From positions 63,999,257 through 64,063,256 of the forward strand of contig NC_134023.1 of assembly GCF_040712315.1 (NCBI RefSeq): DNA of 64,000 nt. Reading direction: 5' to 3'. Shown here one piece after another: positions 59,985-64,000 of the stretch. The position numbers and the translations under genes were made by a program. Under the pieces are notes generated by a model that had not been told where the DNA came from, searched no databases, and was given only the letters and a program-made list of their open reading frames with translations. Each line of letters starts with the position of its first letter. The stretch's first letter is position 1. This DNA comes from Castanea sativa. Taxonomy: Eukaryota; Streptophyta; Magnoliopsida; Fagales; Fagaceae.

Positions 59985-60041
<57 letters not shown>
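59985..60041. repeat. (TA)n microsatellite
   Basis: About 28 TA units. Absent at the equivalent place in segmental copy 1. Confidence 0.85.
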
Positions 60042-60043
<2 letters not shown>

Positions 60044-60179
60044 TTATTTTGAAAAAAAAATTAGCCATTGTTTTTTATTGCACGTAGACGAAACATCTTG
60101 CTAATTAGGATGGTACTCTGAAAGTGGCTCATAACGTTGATTATTATCAGAAAGATTTAAAATTCATATATAATTCATG

Positions 60180-61043
60180 CAGGGCCGGCCAACAAAATTT
60201 GAGGCCTAACGGAAATTTTATATGAGATCTTTTTATATGTAAGCATTAATTAAATAAATTTACATAATACCAATCAAATTAAGATTAATTTGATGTAAAT
60301 ACAGAAATTGATGAATAATAATAATTAAACTAAGGTTAATTTCATACAGATGATTGAATATCATAGTTGAACCATAAATTTAAACAAAAAGAAATAGAAA
60401 AAATATTATTTTTTTTAAAAAGAAATTTACTTTAACTTGGATATATAACTATGCATAGTTAAGTACAGTTGTAACCTAAATTTTAATTTATATATTCTTT
60501 TTAAGAGAAAGAGATAGATAAATATTATTTGGTGCGTGGTTTTGTAGGATATTAGTTTACAAAAATTAAGATCTCAAACTATTAGAGGAGATTAGTTATC
60601 ATTGATGATTTATCACATTTGCAGCATTTTTTTTTGAAACATTTTAGGGTTTCAATTGGTTTTAATTTTTATTGATCTCCTATTTTGGAAGTCTTGTTAG
60701 AAATGAAAAAGAAAAATACTACAGATACTGCAAAATATTTACAATATAATGTGATAATGACTGTAATTGATAATTCAACAACTTAATTTATTTGTGTTTG
60801 AATTAATTTTTTATGTGATTGGTAACGTGTTAGTTAAATATAAACTTAAACCTATAGTAAAATTTGTGGTATCTTTAACTTCACTTTAAAAAAAGTACCA
60901 ATTATTTAAAAAATATTATATTTTTATAAATTTTTGGACCTTTACAAATAAAGATGAGGCCTTTTTTTAGTAGGAATTTTTTTTTTTTTGGTTGGGGGGC
61001 CTTAGGCCTAGGCCTAAGTTGCCTTGGCCTTGAGCCGGCACTG
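60180..61043. mobile_element. hAT-like element with CAGGGCCGGC ends
   Basis: 864 bp with an exact 8-bp duplication AATTCATG (60172-60179, 61044-61051). Left end CAGGGCCGGC, right end GCCGGCACTG (inverted with one mismatch). The equivalent site in segmental copy 1 (about 48660-48670, ATATAATTCAGGCATCTC) is uninterrupted, so it inserted after the duplication. No transposase. Confidence 0.85.
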
Positions 61044-61178
61044 AATTCATGCATCTCGATCATGCTGCCAACTAAAAGAGAGGATGCATACAGATGTGAT
61101 TCACAGGAGATTTGTGGGGGCCAAAGAAGATTTAATGGACTTTTTTGGAATTTAATTGTAAAATAATCAATTTTTTAA

Positions 61179-61182
<4 letters not shown>

Positions 61183-61214
<32 letters not shown>
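61183..61214. repeat. (TA)n microsatellite
   Basis: About 16 TA units. Confidence 0.8.
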
Positions 61215-61218
<4 letters not shown>

Positions 61219-61506
61219 GATCAGTTAATATGTATCAGAGGCACGCTATTTATTTTTTAAAACATTTTATGAAAAATTGTAAAAATTGTAAAAAATTTTC
61301 AATTCTTGATATATTTTTTTTAAAAAATAATATACTATCGTGTACACCCAACTTGTCACTTTCAAAATATAGAGAGACCCATCATGACATCACCATTGTT
61401 GTGACAGGTTTAATGCACCTAACCTCTCACCTTCAAAATAGATACATATTATGATTATGATAGGTTTAGGGCACTAGACCCAAACCAATTTAGCTCCATA
61501 AACTTA

Positions 61507-61738
61507 GGATTTGGATCAGGTGTAATAGCTAGGGTATTGCACCTGGTGCAATTCACCCATTTCTTCTCACAATTTTTTTTATTTTTTTTACTTCTTAACT
61601 TTAACTCTTTAACTCTCTTTTAATATATTTTATTTAATGGTTGAGATTGAAAATTACTTTTTCAACCTTCAATTTCAACCCTTGATTACAATTGCACCAG
61701 GTGCAATATCCTAGGTATTGCACCTGATCTGAATCCAT
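61507..61738. mobile_element. Fold-back MITE, Mutator-like
   Basis: 232 bp, GGATTTGGATCAGGTG.. to ..CACCTGATCTGAATCC, with a 9-bp duplication ATAAACTTA (61498-61506, 61739-61747). Subterminal inverted blocks (GGTATTGCACCTGGTGCAAT and its near complement) can fold almost end to end. Copy 1 lacks it. Confidence 0.75.
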
Positions 61739-61747
61739 AAACTTATG

Positions 61748-62460
61748 AGTGATCTGATTCGCCCGTTCACCTTCAGTATTCAACATTACTACATAACGTG
61801 TGCCCCCTAGTACTCTTTCAATAAATGACTTGTCTCCAGTAAACTTGAAACAATAACGAAATATTATTGTTTTCAAGAAGTGAATGATCTGTATCGTTCA
61901 ATAAAAGACCAAGAAATTATATAAGAGGGTACTGTTTAAACACGAGAGACAAGTCTCGGTACATGACTTTGACAACCTTCAGGTCAGGGTCAGAAAATGA
62001 AAAGATTTGCTAGGCAAACTTTCTTAGCAGAGAAAAAAAAAAGGTCTAGGCACTAGGTACTTGATTTTGAGTTTTTGACCATCATTTAACTGTTTAACCA
62101 GTAAATTTTTTTTAATTATTAAATAAAAAATTTGTAATTTTAATTCTATCTATGTTAAAAATTGATTGATATCTTAATTTTATGATATAAGAGCGAACGT
62201 CATAAGTTGAAATTTTTTTAAAATAAAAAATATGAGATGAGATGTTAAGAATTTTACCACTTTACTAATTTTTATTTGAGACTAGTTTCCTTAAAATATT
62301 TGTTAATGGACCATTATCTACTTTTATGGAAGCTATTAAAAAAATTAATTACTTTTTTTCTTTTTTCATAACAAGCTTTTAAAATTTTTTCCCCTTAAAA
62401 AAATGTTTTAAATTTATTTCCAAAACAAACACCTTTAAGAAATTTATTAACTGTTTTCTC

Positions 62461-62493
<33 letters not shown>

Positions 62494-63544
62494 TATATTT
62501 AGAGAGTTTCAATTTACGTCGTCCGCTCCTAATGATAGTATTTTATCATCAAACCAAAATAACAATTAGTTTTTGGTATAGGCAGAGATTGAACTCTATG
62601 TCTTTTATACAACCATCATAAACTTCACCAATTAAACTATCTGAAAACAGCTATATATTTGTTACCTTTTCTCCTTGTGTGTTACACGGCTGCTCACATT
62701 TCCCAATTCTCATTGGAAATAACCCCTTAGTAATTGACTAAAAAATCATATTATTGATACATGAGTGACATTTTTTTTTTTGCTAAATACCTGAGTGACA
62801 TATTTTCATATAATAAAAGAAATTTTATTACAATAAATATAAATTAAAGCTGGCCAGCTGTAACTTATAACTGACCTTCCTAGATTGACAAGAAAAGGTA
62901 TATTCAAAAAGCAAAACCCAGAAATATTCCTGCTTTTAATTGTATCGTTTTTTTTTTTTTTTTTGAGAACGTAATTGTATCGTTTTGTTATCAAGAGAAG
63001 GTATAAATGATTAATTAGTAATTCTACCACCTCAGGTTTTATCATTTTCTATCAAACGTCACCTATTATTATTATAAATTTCACCATTCTAACTTACATT
63101 TTCCGAAATATACAGTCCGCAAACTTTTTCTTTGAGAAGAAAATACAATTATCGCTCATGACTTATGAGTACAAAATGACCATAAAAAGGAGTTGTGTAG
63201 CAACAACATTTTCCTACTATCAAATGTAGGTCAAAATATGACACCCCTCTAAATAGCTTAACCCTATCCTTTAATCCCTATGTTTGAAAATCTAATACTC
63301 TTCCCTTCCAAAAAAAGGTAGTATATGCTAAATTGATAAATTCAATATGTGTAACATACCAACATCTCTTTTACAACATATAAACATCATACTATGCTTA
63401 TGGGAAACAGATGTGGTAGATATCTATGTCGAGCCGAATGAAAATTATTTGTACCACTTCTTGTATTTCAAATATACATTAAATAAGAGGTACATTACTT
63501 AAATCTCTTCTCCTTTCGTTCCAAACATATCCTAAAAAAATGCG
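61748..63544. other. Segmental copy 2 spacer before the wax-synthase pseudogene
   Basis: AT-rich. Holds a SINE fragment (about 62140-62230), a (TA)n at 62477-62499 and a reverse SINE copy (62500-62645; CCAATTAAACTATCTGAAAA head, box-B complement GATTGAACTC). No gene. Confidence 0.5.
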
Positions 63545-64000
63545 CTAAGTAGCATTCTTCAAAAACTCGCCTAATGCCCTGTACTCTTCAAAAGCCCGAA
63601 CACTAGCCTTAAACTGGAGGAATGGTGGGAAAAACAGCCAAAATGCGGTAATGAACACAAATCCAATTGCCAAAGGCCCCAAAATCAGCCGTGGCAACTG
63701 CCACCCGCCAATAAAAACCACCGTCTTCAAGACAACCTCAACAACCAAACACAAAACCAAGTAAGAGGAAGAACCAAGTGACCTCCCACGAAGGACTCAC
63801 ACTTCCCAATTAGTAGAAAATAAGCTCATGCATAATCCCTGACACAACAAACGTGGCGAAGACAACAGTGAGTGGGGCCCACTTTTTGTTGATGCCATGT
63901 TTCACAAGGGCAAGTCGGGTGGGATTGTATACGATGATGCGTAGCATATTGGTGACCATAAACTATCCCAAAAGTCTTGTAGTGAAGTGGAGAGGTATGC
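63545..64000 (-). pseudogene. Wax-synthase-like MBOAT acyltransferase pseudogene, C-terminal part, runs off right edge
   Basis: Paralogue of 51840-53011 in segmental copy 2. The last 72 codons are open (VVEVVLKTVVF, FWLFFPPFLQFKA, EEYRALGEFLKNAT). Upstream homology continues but is broken: a frameshift near 63758-63765, an in-frame TAA just after the MBOAT motif GIMHELIFY (about 63810), and a short deletion in the FWGRRxNLMV region (about 63960-63970). The rest of the gene lies beyond the window. Clearly non-functional. Confidence 0.85.

Larger units (their letters stand above)
58140..64000. repeat. Segmental tandem duplication, copy 2 (continues past right edge)
   Basis: Counterpart of 46575-53250. 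It has its own insertions: SINEs (58391-58545, 58856-58998), a hAT-like element (60180-61043) and a MULE-like MITE (61507-61738). At each, copy 1 shows an uninterrupted or simpler sequence. Confidence 0.8.

Noticed and set aside
59838..60068. 76-codon open frame on minus with an Ile-Tyr repeat
   Set aside because: Product of the (TA)n microsatellite.

Overview
The window is nuclear DNA of a flowering plant. The genes have introns with GT..AG borders, the intergenic DNA is AT-rich, and there are many LTR retrotransposons, solo LTRs, MITEs, SINEs, a Helitron and (TA)n tracts. Gene content (a CNL resistance gene, pheophytinase, a GIY-YIG nuclease, wax-synthase-like acyltransferases) fits a eudicot. 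Repeat types resemble those of woody species such as Fagaceae (oak/chestnut), but that placement is an impression, not a proof.

Layout. Positions 1-6469 (minus) hold the N-terminal half of a CC-NB-ARC-LRR resistance gene: coiled-coil exon 6146-6469, a 4.9-kb intron, and NB-ARC exon 1273-1, running off the left edge. A hAT-like element (7290-7965) and a LINE fragment (8590-8990) follow. Positions 9234-19263 are one complete Ty3/gypsy Tat-lineage (Retand-like) retrotransposon on the minus strand, with identical-length 498-bp LTRs and a CTAAG target duplication. Its gag-pol is broken by three stops and a frameshift. It also carries, on the opposite strand, a four-exon gene of about 639 codons that looks intact (10186-12353), with its own TATA box and G-boxes. 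The two genes converge on a 44-bp tandem array in which each unit holds two small hairpins (about 12470-13303). The retroelement sits in one copy of a local tandem duplication (8084-20814 and 20815-28800). The other copy preserves the empty target site and has instead received a Helitron-like element (22374-28006) containing a solo LTR (25095-26075).

Positions 28974-35600 are transposon-rich and gene-poor: a hAT-like element, a triple local repeat, and a PIF/Harbinger-like element at 32197-33229. A complete pheophytinase (PPH) gene follows on the plus strand (about 35657-41121, coding exons 36584-41121, 522 aa). Next is a complete small GIY-YIG nuclease gene (42064-46508, 170 aa) whose first intron contains a decaying minisatellite. 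From about 46575 a second tandem segmental duplication begins (copy 1 about 46575-53250, copy 2 about 58140 to beyond the right edge). Each copy ends with a minus-strand wax-synthase-like MBOAT gene: the first is frameshifted by a 71-nt duplication (51840-53011), the second is clearly a pseudogene (63545-64000+). Copy-specific insertions (solo LTRs, MULE-like MITEs, hAT) date after the duplication.

The host genes do not form a pathway; they are neighbours. The most unusual object is the retrotransposon with its spliced antisense gene, a dense CCGTC/GACGG word signal confined to that antisense half, and the dual-hairpin array between the convergent genes.
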